Positions 9,571 to 21,056 of a stretch of 64,000 bases of DNA are shown here, piece after piece. The stretch is taken from positions 682,001 through 746,000 of the forward strand of contig MCFH01000018.1 in the NCBI GenBank assembly GCA_002104945.1, given 5' to 3'. Made by a program: the position numbers and the translations under genes. The stretch's first letter is position 1. Each line of letters starts with the position of its first letter. Below the pieces are notes generated by a model that worked only from the letters and a program-made list of their open reading frames with translations, had not been told where the DNA came from and ran no database searches. The stretch comes from Piromyces finnis (lineage: Eukaryota > Neocallimastigomycota > Neocallimastigomycetes > Neocallimastigales > Neocallimastigaceae).

Positions 9571-11842
9571 TTTTGATTCTTATTTATAATTTGTTATTTA
9601 TATTCTATTAAAAATAGTGACGTTTATATAAAATTTGAAAGTTTTTAAATAAAAGATAATAAAATATTTTTAATTAAAATTAAAATTTTAATTATAATTA
9701 ATTTCAATGATTAAAATTCGCTTGTAATAAAAACAAAGAATTATATAAAAAAATTCTTTTAAAATTGAAGTAATAATTTTTTAATTCTTGATTTGATGTA
9801 TGTATGAATAATGAAATTATAAAATTTTGAAAATTCTTTTTCTTTATATATGAATTTTTAAAATTTTTAAATTTTGAATTTTTAATTTCATTTTTATTTT
9901 TCAATAATAAATAATTAAATTAATATATCATATATTAGATTACATTTAATTAATTCAATTAATATATAATTTTGTATTATCCATATATTCTATTTTTTGA
10001 TTTATTAAAAGGAAAAGTTTAAAAAATTTTAACATTTCTTTAACAAATTTAAACAGTATATTAGTTTATTTTAATCCAATTAAATGAATGAATATTTTGT
10101 AAAAATTATAGTTGATATTAGTTGATATTTAGCCAATAATATTAGAATAATTTTTAATAATTCTTTTTAATAAATAAATAAATAAATTAATAATAAATAA
10201 ATAAATTAATTAATAATAAATAAATAAATTAATAATAAATAAATAAATTAATTAATAATAAATAAATTAATAATAAATATATAAATAAATTAATAAATAA
10301 ATAAATTAAAAAATGTCAAAACAATTTAATAGTAATTTTATTTTCATTATTACTTTTTTGAAAAGGAAAGAATAAAGTTGGTTCATTCTTGATTTAAATA
10401 GCATAAAATGTTTAATTTAAAAGGAAAATAGTAGGATAAATTCTTTAAATAGTTTTGTTTTATATTTCATTTCATTCATATGTTTATTAAATATTTATAA
10501 TTAATTTTAATTAATTGAAAATTAAATGGATTACTAAATATATTTCATTTCATTCTACTTATCCATCATTTCTACTTAAAATATACATTTAAAATAAATT
10601 GAAAATAAAACTATATAATATTTAAAAATTGACGTTTCTCAATTGTTTCCACTCTTTTTTTAATATTAAATTAATATTATAGTTTATAATATCTTTATTT
10701 ATTAAGTATATATTCAAGTTTTAATCCAACGTTTTAGAAACATATAAAATGCTATTGAATTACTAAAAACTTTCTCTAAATTATAAAGAAATATAAAAAT
10801 TAAATTTGGTTTTTCATTAACTTATTTATATATCATATTTATATCATCTTTATATAATTGTATATTTTTTATTAAACTAATTTATTAGAATTAAATAATG
10901 AATTCTTATTGTAATTAGAGAAAAAGAAAAATGAAAATATAAATAAAGTTCATTTTAATAAAGTGCATTTATATTAAAAGATTAAGATAAAATGTTATGA
11001 ATGAATATAAATATTTGAATATGGAATTAAAAGAAATACATATTTATTTATAATTATTAATAATATTTCGATCGATTGGAGAGGTAACAAAGGAAGATTT
11101 CATAATATTAATTATTAATACTTTTAGTTTTTAATAAAAATAGCAGTGGATAAATTTAAATATTTCCCATTATTAAAAGTCATTAAACATTATTGAATGT
11201 TATTATATTATATAAAATAATTATTTAATAATAATAATAATAATTATACATCAAAAAAATAAAAAATGAAAAAATAAAAAAGTTTTTTTTAATAAAGTAT
11301 TCATTTGGTTTGCTTTATTATTCTAATTATGAATTATGTTTTATTTTTTTTTTTTTTAATAATTTACTTCAACAAAAGTAAATGAAAAAATGATAAAGTT
11401 TTTATTGAAAGAAAATGAAAACATTTCAATATTTTGTTGCTTAAAATTTGTTGATTTTTGAGAAATAAAATTTATTTAAATTTTTATTATTATAAAATAT
11501 TCGTGTAACAATAAATCTACAAAATCTAATGAATCAATAAATTAGAAAAGATTTTATTAATAAATAATATTAAAACTTTTTTAATAATAAATTTTTATTA
11601 TAAAAAGAAGGAAATTTCATTTTTTTGTCAAATTCATTATTCATATATCAAATCAATAATTAAAAAGTTTTCATTACAATTTTAAAAGAATTTTTCTATA
11701 ATTTTTTATTTTTATTATTACAAGCACAAAAATATTTTAATAATTAAAATTAAAAAAAGTTTACTATTTTAATTTATTTTTAATATAAATTTATCATTTA
11801 CAAAATTATATAACCAATTTATAATTTATAAAACTACACAAA
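9571..11842. other. spacer between the inverted aminotransferase genes
   Basis: About 2.3 kb holding the two divergent promoters. It contains an AAATT/AATAA repeat block near 10165-10310 and a short (AAT)n near 11228-11242, but no supported gene. The two promoter-proximal regions do not resemble each other, unlike the genes themselves. Confidence 0.55.
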
Positions 11843-13351
11843 ATGCCATCTATTGCTATTGAAAATATTCCTATTATACCTAATAAGAGAAAGATTATTA
11901 CCTTAAAGGAAAAATCTTTAAAAGTTCCAAATATTCAAAAGAATATCAAATCTGAATATGCTCCACTCAATGGTCCAAAGTTATCCAATAGAGCTTTAGA
12001 AATTCAAAAAGAAGAATTTCTTTTAAGTAAAGGTATTATCATTGTCCGTAATAATAAATACCATCCAGAAACAAATCCAAATGGTATTATCAATCTCGGA
12101 ACTGCCGAAAACAAATTAAATAATGTTGAAATGTTAGGTAAAATCAATGATCCAAAAGTTTCAACTGTTACTGCTGAACAATTATTATATGGTCCAAATC
12201 CAGGATCTGATAGATTAAGAGAAGAAGTTGCCAAGTTATTAAATCGTCATTTCAATCCAAAAGTTTTATTAAGTAAAGAAAATATTTGTGTAGGAAATGG
12301 ATGTGGACCACTTCTTAATTTATGTGGAGAAGTTTTATTTGATCATGGAGATGCCGTTTTAGTTCCAGGACCATATTACGGAGGTTTCGAAGCTGATATT
12401 AAATATGGATCAAGAGTCTATACCATCCCGGTACCACATTGTGAAGGTGATTGTTTAAAGGTTGATGAAGCAGCCTTAGAAAAGGCATTAAAGAATGCTG
12501 ATAAACCAGTCAAAGGTATTATCATTGCTAATCCAAACAATCCATTTGGAAGAAGTTACAGTGCTGAACAACTTCTTCTTTTCTGTAATTTTGCTAAATC
12601 ACATGGATTAATAGTTATTTGTGATGAAATCTACGGACTTTCAACTTGGAAAGATATTACTGAACAAAATATTGAAGAAGGTAAAACCATCGAAGATTAT
12701 CATTGTCATTGTTCACAATGTCAAAGCTACAAAGATGCTCCAAGAATTGAAAGTGATATTGATGGAAAACAAAGTAAATTCACATCCATCTTTTCTTTAG
12801 ATCTTCCAGATCCAGAAAATACTCATGGATTATGGGGATTTTCTAAAGACTTTTGTTTAAATGGATTAAGAATCGGAGTAACCATTTCATATTCTAAAAC
12901 AGTTATGGCAGCTATGCAAAAGATTTGTTTCTTAACTTGTATTCCAACCAATATTGATAATATTCTTGTTAATATTTTATCAGATCAAGAATGGACTGAT
13001 CATTTCATTGTTAATAACAATCGTAAATTACTCAAGAACTACACTCACTTAACCAATTCATTAAATGCTCACCATATTCCATATGTTCAAGGAGATTCCG
13101 GATTCTTCATTTACATTGATCTTCATCAAGCCGGACTCAATGAATTTGATTTATGGATGAAGTTATTAGAAGGAGGAATTTACATTTCACCAAGTCAAGC
13201 CTTTTTCAGTGAAGATAAAGAATCGGAAAGAAATTGGTTCAGAATATGTTTTGCAGTTGAACAAGATGAACTCAACTTATCATTAGATAGAATCTATAAA
13301 GTAATAGATACTCTTAAACAACAAAATAAGCAACAAAAGTTATTAAACTAA
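11843..13351 (+). CDS. ACC-synthase-like PLP aminotransferase, copy 3
   Basis: This 502-residue PLP enzyme is divergently oriented to copy 2. After a private 14-residue N-terminus it is identical to copy 2 through the stop codon, including the lysine motif GFSKDFCLNGLRIG, ANPNNPFGR, CDEIYG and the CHC-x2-C insert. The identity starts inside the coding region, so the two genes have separate promoters, leaders and start codons but the same enzyme. They could therefore be regulated differently while making the same activity. As for the other copies, PLP dependence is well supported and substrate is not. Confidence 0.88.
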   Translation: MPSIAIENIPIIPNKRKIITLKEKSLKVPNIQKNIKSEYAPLNGPKLSNRALEIQKEEFLLSKGIIIVRNNKYHPETNPNGIINLGTAENKLNNVEMLGKINDPKVSTVTAEQLLYGPNPGSDRLREEVAKLLNRHFNPKVLLSKENICVGNGCGPLLNLCGEVLFDHGDAVLVPGPYYGGFEADIKYGSRVYTIPVPHCEGDCLKVDEAALEKALKNADKPVKGIIIANPNNPFGRSYSAEQLLLFCNFAKSHGLIVICDEIYGLSTWKDITEQNIEEGKTIEDYHCHCSQCQSYKDAPRIESDIDGKQSKFTSIFSLDLPDPENTHGLWGFSKDFCLNGLRIGVTISYSKTVMAAMQKICFLTCIPTNIDNILVNILSDQEWTDHFIVNNNRKLLKNYTHLTNSLNAHHIPYVQGDSGFFIYIDLHQAGLNEFDLWMKLLEGGIYISPSQAFFSEDKESERNWFRICFAVEQDELNLSLDRIYKVIDTLKQQNKQQKLLN

Positions 13352-13763
13352 ATATTAAATTAATCATTCAATTAAACATTAAAAATAAATTATAATTCAC
13401 AATTAATAATAATTATATACATAAATATATACATAAATACTCAATAATAACATATAATATTAACAAATATATAAATCATAAATTATACATCAATAACATT
13501 AAAAAATGAAGAAAGAAAACTTTATTTTTTAAAAATAGAAAAATTAATTATATTTTCATTATTATTAAATTAATAGAATCATAATCTTAAGTTAATAATA
13601 ATTGTACTTTGTATCTATTACTATTCATTAATTTATTCACTCATTTATCTATCTATCTAATATTTAACTTTAGAAATTAATTTTATTTTTTAATATCCTA
13701 TAAACTATAAACTGTAAATAATTAAAAACAAATTTAATAAATATTAATTAAATATTATATAAA
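11885..13763. repeat. right arm of large inverted repeat
   Basis: Partner of 7656-9534. Identity runs from codon 15 of copy 3 through the stop and ~410 bp of 3' flank. The first mismatches near 13746, and then after about 13763, mark the outer edge. Arms of ~1.88 kb surround a 2.35-kb unrelated spacer. Confidence 0.85.
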
Positions 13764-14480
13764 TATTTATATATAAAAAATTCCTTTTTATATTAATTCT
13801 TTTTTGTGTATTATTATTAACTTATTTTATAAATTGCTTTTTTAAAGAAACACTTTTTGAAGTACTATAAATTTTTTAACATAAATAAAAATAAAATCCT
13901 TAATACACATTTACTTTTATTAATGAGCCCTTTGATATTTTTTAATTTATTTGTAAATAAATCCATACTTTGAATTAATATATTTTTATTATTAAACCAA
14001 GTTTTCCAATTTTTAATATTGAGAATAAATAAAAGGTAGAACCATTAATATTATATATAATTTTTCCCCTTAAAATATCTTTATTTGAATATTTTATTAA
14101 ATATATACAACTTATTACTTTTAAAGTAAAACAATTAAAAGTAATAATAATTCCAATGGGCTAAATAAGAAATTCCAATTTTTAATAAAACCATTTTATT
14201 ATATTATATAAAACTTTCAACAACTTTAATATTTCTTATTGTAAATAAAACAGTACTATTAATATAAGTAAATTAAGAAGATATCGCTTCAAAAAAAATA
14301 TTTCACTTTACTTATGGAATTAATTCATTTATTCCAGGAAATTCAGTTACTTTTGTTGTCTTTACTCAAACTTGGTTATTGATACTATATGTTGTAATTA
14401 TTATTGTTAATATTTTAAAAATTATAAATTTCAATTTAATTATCAATTAGATATTTTAGACATTTGATGTTAAAAAATTT
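13764..14480. other. intergenic, AT-rich
   Basis: Nothing recognisable lies between the inverted-repeat edge and the LINE insertions. A short string near 14461-14476 resembles a LINE 3' end but is too weak to call. Confidence 0.5.
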
Positions 14481-14490
14481 ATTCTTATAT
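14481..14490. repeat. LINE target-site copy 1
   Basis: ATTCTTATAT occurs here just before the T run that is the poly(A) tail of the truncated LINE. The same bases recur at 15597 and 21303, flanking the two LINE copies. Confidence 0.7.
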
Positions 14491-15570
14491 GTTTTTTTTT
14501 TAACAACATCAAATATTTTTAAATTTGTTATAGAAAATAAAAATAAAAAATAAAAAAATATGTTTTAACACAAATGAATAAAAATTAGGTATAATGTATT
14601 CTAGTAATTTTAATTAAAGTAAGAAATCTACTATTATACTTAAGTATAATAATTGTATTTGACTTACAATGGGACTCTGAGCCAAAGATCAAAATTTTGT
14701 CATGGGACAATATTATGATCTCCATTGGTTGCGCTGGCCCTCTGGCCTGTCTTACTGTTTCTTCAGCATTGACGCTCTTGGATGTTGCTTCAAACCTTTT
14801 GAACATTGACCATTGCTGGCCAATAGCAAAAGGCATGATTTTGGTTAGAAGTTCCGCTATTACTATCAAAAATGGTATCCCTTCGTTAAGTGTCCGCTTG
14901 AATCTGACACTTGCAAAGTTCTTTCCATTCCCTTGAATTGCAATTGATATTAAAACTCCTCCCCAAAAGGAATTTAAATATTTTATTGCACACACAAACA
15001 CACAAGAGTAATCATACACATTAATATTCACCGGATTATTAGAATTATTACTGTTATTAACTAAATTACTATCTAAATTAGAATTATTATCTATGCTATT
15101 ACTATTATTATTACTACTATTATTAAAATTATTATTATTATTAATGACTATTACTATTATTATTATTGCCATCTACTGATATTAACATTCTCATTATTAT
15201 TGATTGATAGGACTTTTGGAATTACGTTGACTAAAAAAATTTAATAGTTGGACTATGTAAATGTAATGTTTAATAAGTGTATCTCTAAAGGTTGGACAAT
15301 CTAATAATCAATGTTTAATACTCTGATCACCACTTTTACAATATGGACAGTAGTTTGGACAAACTGGATCAACAATTTTGGCAGCTTTTGAAACTCTAGC
15401 ATCAAACTTATATCCGCTTCTTGCTTTCAATAGCCAGTAGAAACCGTTGGCAAACTCTGGTACTCATAACATAATTTAATAAAATCTTTAGTTTCAATAA
15501 ATTTATTATCATCATAATATTGGGCTTTGATTGAATTTCCTTTGAGATCTTTCCAATAAATATTTTCTAA
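14491..15570 (-). mobile_element. 5'-truncated LINE copy
   Basis: This minus-strand fragment has a short poly(A) (T run at 14492-14501). It matches the 3' UTR and last ~300 codons of the full element at 15.6-21.3 kb. It covers the zinc-knuckle region, the Asn/Ser-rich region and the conserved terminal block, and stops matching near 15562-15570. About 30 bp of unassigned sequence then separates it from the next target-site copy. It was probably dead on arrival through 5' truncation. Confidence 0.85.
14585..15570 (-). pseudogene. LINE ORF 3' fragment with frameshifts
   Basis: The coding part of the truncated copy is broken by several indels relative to the intact ORF. One is a missing C in the run at about 14740 that shifts the terminal QAR region. 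The segment before 15172 reads in another frame and contains stops. The best conserved block matches WSMFKRFEATSKSVNAEETV of the intact protein. Confidence 0.8.
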
Positions 15571-15596
15571 CTTCTTTGATGTGAATTTTGCTGACA

Positions 15597-15603
15597 ATTC
15601 TTA

Positions 15604-15609
<6 letters not shown>
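15597..15609. repeat. target-site duplication, 3' side of full LINE
   Basis: ATTCTTATATATT directly precedes the T run. The same 13 bases follow the element's 5' end at 21303-21315. The last T's are ambiguous with the tail. Confidence 0.8.
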
Positions 15610-15650
<41 letters not shown>

Positions 15651-15886
15651 GGCATCAAATATTTTAAACTTTATTATTAATTTAATTAAAATTATAATAC
15701 ATGTAATATAAAAATTAAAATAAAATAAAAATAAAAAAAATATGTTTAAATAAACACAAATGAATAAAAATTGGGTATAATGTATTCTAGTAATTTTAAT
15801 TAAAGTAAGAAAGCCACTATCATACTAAAGTATAATAATTGTATTTGACTTCCAATGGGACACCGAGCCAAAGATCAAAAATTTTG

Positions 15887-18800
15887 TCATGGAACAAAAT
15901 TATGATCTCCATTGGTTGCGCTGGCCCTCCTGGCCTGTCTTACTGTTTCTTCAGCATTGACGCTCTTGGATGTTGCTTCAAACCTTTTGAACATTGACCA
16001 TTGCTGGCCAATAGCAAAAGGCATGATTTTGGTTAGAAGTTCCGCGGTTACCGTCAAGAATGGTGTTCCTTCGTTAGTATCAGATTGAATCTGACGCTTA
16101 CAAAGTTCTTTCCATTCCCTTGAATTGTAATTAATATTGTTAAAACTTCTTCCCCCAAGAAGGAATTTAAATATTTTACTGCACACACTAGAATAATCAT
16201 ACACATTAATATTCACCGGATTATTAGAACTATTACTATCATTAACTAAATTACTATCTAAATTAGAATTATTATCTTCACTATTGCTATCATTACTAAT
16301 ATTATTATTTCTATTATTGTTATTATTACTATTGTTACTATTACTATTGTTACTATTACTATTGTTATTACTACTATTGTTACTATTACTATTAATGTTA
16401 TTACTATCTCTACTGATATTATCAATTTCATTATTATTGATAGGACTATTGGAATTACGTTGACTGAAAAAATTTAATAGCTGGACTATGGAATCATAAT
16501 GTTTAATACGGATATCTCTAAATGTTGGACAATCTAATAACCAATGTTTAATACTTTGATCTCCACACTTGCAACATGGACAGTAGTTAGGACAAACTGG
16601 ATCAACAAATTTGGCAGCTTTGGCAACTCTAGCATCCAACTTGTATCCGCTTCTTGCTTTCAATAGCCAGTAGAAGCCATAGGCAAACTCTGGGTACTCA
16701 TAACATAATTTAATAAAATCTTTAGTTTCAATAAATTTATTATCATCATAATATTGCGCTTTGATTGAATTCCCTTTGAGATCTTTCCAATAAAAGTTTT
16801 TAACTGCTTTAACATCTCCATGTTTCTTTAATTTTTTATCAAGTGTCCTACTTGATTTGCACCACGTGTATTTTCTAAATTTAGGAATGTAATTGACAAG
16901 GTGTGAGATAATACAATTTGAGTTTTTCCATTTGTTAAAACATCTAACCTGAGCTAACGCACATTTGGCTGACAGTGGAGGAATATTCAAATCTTTTGAA
17001 ATAGAGTATAAAGATATAAACGATACAGCTTTATGAACTCCGGCAACCCATCGTATTCCTTTGTTAACATGCTTCTGAGCAATTCTAGACCTAGCTTTGT
17101 TGGATCCAAGTAATGGTGCAAAGTATGAAACTCTGCTAATCACTTGTGAGTTAAGTACTAGTTTTTTGAAAGGAATAGGAATATTAGGATTTCTTAAGAA
17201 TTTACTGACTGAGAAAAGCCCTTTCAAAACCTTGTTATTAAGAGCTTTAATTACTGGTTTAAGGGACAGATTCTTATCAAATGGAACACCAAGATAAGTA
17301 TAGCAATCAGTAGTTGGAATGGGTTGTCCTGCTAAGTAAAATGTTGGATCTCTCTTGTTCTGATTTTCTATTGATTCAGGACGAATCACCATCGTTGAAC
17401 ATTTCTGGATACCAAATTCCATTTCATTATACAAGGCCCATTCATTAACTCTTCTAAGCATCTTTTTTAAGCATCCTCTTGTTGGAGCACAAATAACTAT
17501 ATCATCTGCAAAAAGTCCACCACAGCATCGAGTGTCACCTAAACTGACTCCTAGATCTTCGCACTCTCTAAATATATCATTAATAAAGAGATTAAAGAGA
17601 ATAGGAGAAAGAGGGCAACCTTGACGGACTCCTTTCTTCACATCAAAAGATTTCGAGAATTGTCCATCTAATTTGACATTAGCCTTAGATGTTAAATATA
17701 AATTTTTGATAAATTGTAGACTCTTACCTCGGATTCCTAAACAATCTAATTTATGGAGAATATTACCGATTGGGACTGAATCGTATGCTTTCCTGAGATC
17801 TAAAAAGGCCAAATATGTCTCTTTATTATCTAATTGACGTCTACGGCATATTTCTTGGATTGAAATGAAAAGACTAATACTTTCTTCCTTTTTTCGAAAA
17901 CCAAATTGTTCAGGTCTAATGAAATTATTCTTTAAACCATATTCTGAGATTCTAGTGGTGACAATTTTGGAAATCAACTTAATACCATTATTGATAAGTG
18001 ATATACCTCGATAGTTATCACAATCTGTCAAATCTCCCTTCTTAGGAATAGAAACAATACTGGATTCATTCCATGAGTTGGGGAAATCTCCATCCCAAAT
18101 ACGGTTGAATAATTTAAGAATAAAATTTAAACCATGAGCATCATTATCTGAAGTAGCATTACCAGAAGAATTATTATCTGTAGCATTATTAGAATCATTA
18201 CTTGATGGAACTAATGCTTTGTAAAATTCAATTGGAATACCATCCGGACCTGATGCTTTATAATTTGGAGTAGTGAGGATAGCTGACTTGACTTCATCAA
18301 TACTAATATCTTGGTTGATATCCCACTCATCAAGCATAGGAAGTGAAAAACGTTTATTCGTTGGTTCTTCATACCAATGCTCCAAATCAAGACTTATACC
18401 ACTTGGGTCTGATGCAAGATTTTCGAAATGATCATGCCACACATCTAGTTGTTCTTCTGTAGCAACAACTAATTCTCCATTTTTATTTTTAATTGGTTGA
18501 GCAATAAAGAAAGAATCTTTTCCAATTTTTGCAGTTTTCTTGATCCATTTCCAGGCCTTCTTAGGATTATGACTCTTCATATACTCACATCCTGTTTTAA
18601 TCCAATGAAGATATTCTTGCTTCCTAAATTCATTACATCTTTTGTGGATGTAATCAATGAGTTTACGGTAGATTTTAATTCTTTTAATAAATTCATCTAT
18701 ATCATAAATTCTTTCTTTTTTAAATCTCTTATACAACTTCATTTTGATTTTTTGAAGATTAAAAATTTGTTGTGAAATATGAAATGAAGACTTTATAACA

Positions 18801-20410
18801 TTATTTGCTGAAGTAATACTGAGCTCGTCTGCAATTGAAAAAGCAGTTGAAGTAAACTCTTTGGAAAGTTCATCTGTAGAAACATTAGGATCGTTGAATT
18901 TTGCTGAAAGTATTTGGAATTTATTATGACTGAGAATAGATTCCTTTTCCTCAATACATTTTAATCTATTCCATTTCAGAATTTTCTTAGGAACATTAAA
19001 GTCATTAGAAAAATCTTCCATAGGAATAATTTTACCATTAATAAGAAGTGGCTTATGGTCTGACACAGGATAAAAATTATTTATAAATGATCCTGAGTGA
19101 ATAAGATCTTTCATCTTCGAATTGATAAGAGCATGGTCAATGTCGGAAGATTGATCACCTCGAGTCCAAGAGATAGTAGACCCTCTAAGCGGAAGAATTT
19201 CCCAATCTCCTAATCCATTAGTTGATAACCAGTTGGATAATTTTACTTTAGACATATTAAAATCACCAACAAGAATCGATGGATGGGATGAATGAGTTTG
19301 TAACCACAAGCGAACTTCTAACTTTGCATGATCAACATAGATGTTGTGATGACTATGAGGCATATAAACATTTCCAATCGAGCATTTGAATCTATTCCAG
19401 AGACTAAAAGTATAAATAGAAATAATATACTTTCCAGAGAAGTTTTCAAGTGAGGCTTGACACGAATTGTGAAAACCTAAATATAAACCTCTCATTCCTG
19501 GAACTGATTCGTCAGCTTTCTTGAAAAAGTGTCTATAGTTTCGCAAAGTAACACGACAAGGATAATCTGTATTCGAACCAGAACCATTACCAGTTTCTTG
19601 GAAACATAAAAATAATGGTTTGAAAATAGCTGTGAAATAGCTAATACTATCTCTCTTTTCGTGATTCCACCCATTGGTGTTCCAACTAAGACAAAAAGAA
19701 AAGTTATCAGGCTTGTTGGATGAGGAAGAATCGTTGCTATTATTATTATTATTAAAGTCATCGTTATTAATGGATGATGCATCAGAGGAATAAGTAGAAC
19801 TATTACTAGATGGCTGTGAAACTGAAGAACTATCAACTATTGAACTGTTATCAGAGTTGATAGAGCTATTAGAATTAATTGTTGAATGTTGAGATTGAAA
19901 TTGTGTTTGCTGTAGATCTGGAATATTTTCATGATTGGAAACTTGTTGAAGATCTTGTTGAAGATCTAGTTGAAGATCGGATTGTTGATGAGATTGTTGA
20001 ACTGATTGTTGAAATGATTGTTGAATAGAATGTTGATGTTTATTAGAAACTAAAATTTTACGTTTGAGAGTGGAAAAAGTGTATTTGTGATTCCTTCTAC
20101 TACGAGCTGAAAAGGAAATTGAGGTAACTGAAAGTTTCTTCTTTAACATGTGTAAGATTTTAATACAATCTTTCGATGAACCATGAACCTTGACTAAGAA
20201 AAAGTGATCATTGAAAGTCTGAAAATATTTAACACTAATAACTGAATTAAATTTATCTTCTAGAATAACCTCGAGTTTTTCCCATAGCATATTTACTGAC
20301 CATGATCGAATACCACGGATAAAGAAGGAGCGAATATCATTTAAGGGGATACCATAAGACCGGGTACCACGTCTGATATAATTCTTGTCTTTAATATAAA
20401 GGACTGACAT
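15887..20410 (-). CDS. LINE endonuclease / reverse transcriptase polyprotein
   Basis: This 1507-residue protein should nick DNA and prime reverse transcription of its own RNA at the nick. Domains: a basic N-terminal region (1-125) that may be an RNA-binding domain; a Gln/Ser-rich linker (125-235); an APE-like endonuclease (about 238-460) with SWNTNG, CFQETG, VGDFN, SDIDHAL and the catalytic SDHKP; a reverse transcriptase (about 770-1040) with IPKKGD, NYRGISL, FLDLRKAYDSV, GVRQGCPLSP and FADD catalytic aspartates; a Cys/His cluster CPCCKCGDQSIKHWLLDC (about 1275) like LINE C-terminal knuckles; an Asn/Ser-rich stretch; and a conserved tail. No RNase H motif was recognised. The start is the first ATG after the 5' UTR. 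No stop or frameshift interrupts it, in contrast to the neighbouring copy. Confidence 0.93.
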   Translation of the reverse strand: MSVLYIKDKNYIRRGTRSYGIPLNDIRSFFIRGIRSWSVNMLWEKLEVILEDKFNSVISVKYFQTFNDHFFLVKVHGSSKDCIKILHMLKKKLSVTSISFSARSRRNHKYTFSTLKRKILVSNKHQHSIQQSFQQSVQQSHQQSDLQLDLQQDLQQVSNHENIPDLQQTQFQSQHSTINSNSSINSDNSSIVDSSSVSQPSSNSSTYSSDASSINNDDFNNNNNSNDSSSSNKPDNFSFCLSWNTNGWNHEKRDSISYFTAIFKPLFLCFQETGNGSGSNTDYPCRVTLRNYRHFFKKADESVPGMRGLYLGFHNSCQASLENFSGKYIISIYTFSLWNRFKCSIGNVYMPHSHHNIYVDHAKLEVRLWLQTHSSHPSILVGDFNMSKVKLSNWLSTNGLGDWEILPLRGSTISWTRGDQSSDIDHALINSKMKDLIHSGSFINNFYPVSDHKPLLINGKIIPMEDFSNDFNVPKKILKWNRLKCIEEKESILSHNKFQILSAKFNDPNVSTDELSKEFTSTAFSIADELSITSANNVIKSSFHISQQIFNLQKIKMKLYKRFKKERIYDIDEFIKRIKIYRKLIDYIHKRCNEFRKQEYLHWIKTGCEYMKSHNPKKAWKWIKKTAKIGKDSFFIAQPIKNKNGELVVATEEQLDVWHDHFENLASDPSGISLDLEHWYEEPTNKRFSLPMLDEWDINQDISIDEVKSAILTTPNYKASGPDGIPIEFYKALVPSSNDSNNATDNNSSGNATSDNDAHGLNFILKLFNRIWDGDFPNSWNESSIVSIPKKGDLTDCDNYRGISLINNGIKLISKIVTTRISEYGLKNNFIRPEQFGFRKKEESISLFISIQEICRRRQLDNKETYLAFLDLRKAYDSVPIGNILHKLDCLGIRGKSLQFIKNLYLTSKANVKLDGQFSKSFDVKKGVRQGCPLSPILFNLFINDIFRECEDLGVSLGDTRCCGGLFADDIVICAPTRGCLKKMLRRVNEWALYNEMEFGIQKCSTMVIRPESIENQNKRDPTFYLAGQPIPTTDCYTYLGVPFDKNLSLKPVIKALNNKVLKGLFSVSKFLRNPNIPIPFKKLVLNSQVISRVSYFAPLLGSNKARSRIAQKHVNKGIRWVAGVHKAVSFISLYSISKDLNIPPLSAKCALAQVRCFNKWKNSNCIISHLVNYIPKFRKYTWCKSSRTLDKKLKKHGDVKAVKNFYWKDLKGNSIKAQYYDDNKFIETKDFIKLCYEYPEFAYGFYWLLKARSGYKLDARVAKAAKFVDPVCPNYCPCCKCGDQSIKHWLLDCPTFRDIRIKHYDSIVQLLNFFSQRNSNSPINNNEIDNISRDSNNINSNSNNSSNNNSNSNNSNSNNSNNNNNRNNNISNDSNSEDNNSNLDSNLVNDSNSSNNPVNINVYDYSSVCSKIFKFLLGGRSFNNINYNSREWKELCKRQIQSDTNEGTPFLTVTAELLTKIMPFAIGQQWSMFKRFEATSKSVNAEETVRQARRASATNGDHNFVP

Positions 20411-21056
20411 GATAATAAATTCTAATTAAAAATATTGAATATAAAATAAATACTAATAAAAATTATAAATATAACGTGTATGGAAAAAAAATCTGTCTCT
20501 CTCTCTCTTCTTAAAAGTACTGGATAGTACAAAAATTGTTACGATGCTTTGTTTAAAGTTTTTTTTTTTTTTTGAATTCTAGTTGTAAATTTTCTTTAAA
20601 AATTCTAGTTTTGGTTTGTTGTTAGTAAATTCGAATCGCTTTTTGACACTAAACTTGTTTGACTTTACTTTTCATTAAATATTTAAATTGGTAAAAAATT
20701 TGAATCAAGAATGTCGACACCAGAAAGCTTGTGAATAGTATTTTTACATGATGTAGAGTGAATCAGTCTCTTACAAGAAACAATACAACAATAGCTACAT
20801 GAATATAAAAGTACAATGCAAATGCTAAAGTTGACTACATTGGATTCTTACAAGAGAAGAGTAGTACTACATGAATACATGAATAAAAGAAAAAATACAG
20901 CAACAAAATGTATTACTCTTCTAATTAAATACTATACAAACTTACCTGAATATCAAACATTCAACTTATTCATCAAATACTTAATTCGATGAATAAAATG
21001 TTTTTTAATCGCTCAGTACCATGAGCTTAGTCCTAATAATTTTCCCTTAAAGACTA

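Noticed and set aside
9704-9904. 66-codon minus-strand open frame upstream of aminotransferase copy 2
   Set aside because: Composition is only Phe/Asn/Lys from AT-rich DNA, with no features.
14461-14476. CATTTGATGTTAAAAAA on the plus strand, like a LINE 3' end plus poly(A)
   Set aside because: Only ~10 bases match, with six A's and no target-site duplication; probably chance.
17097-17297. Open frames antisense to the LINE (also 18497-18775 and 14697-14936) and a same-strand frame at 19492-19836
   Set aside because: They lie wholly inside the LINE coding region in other frames.
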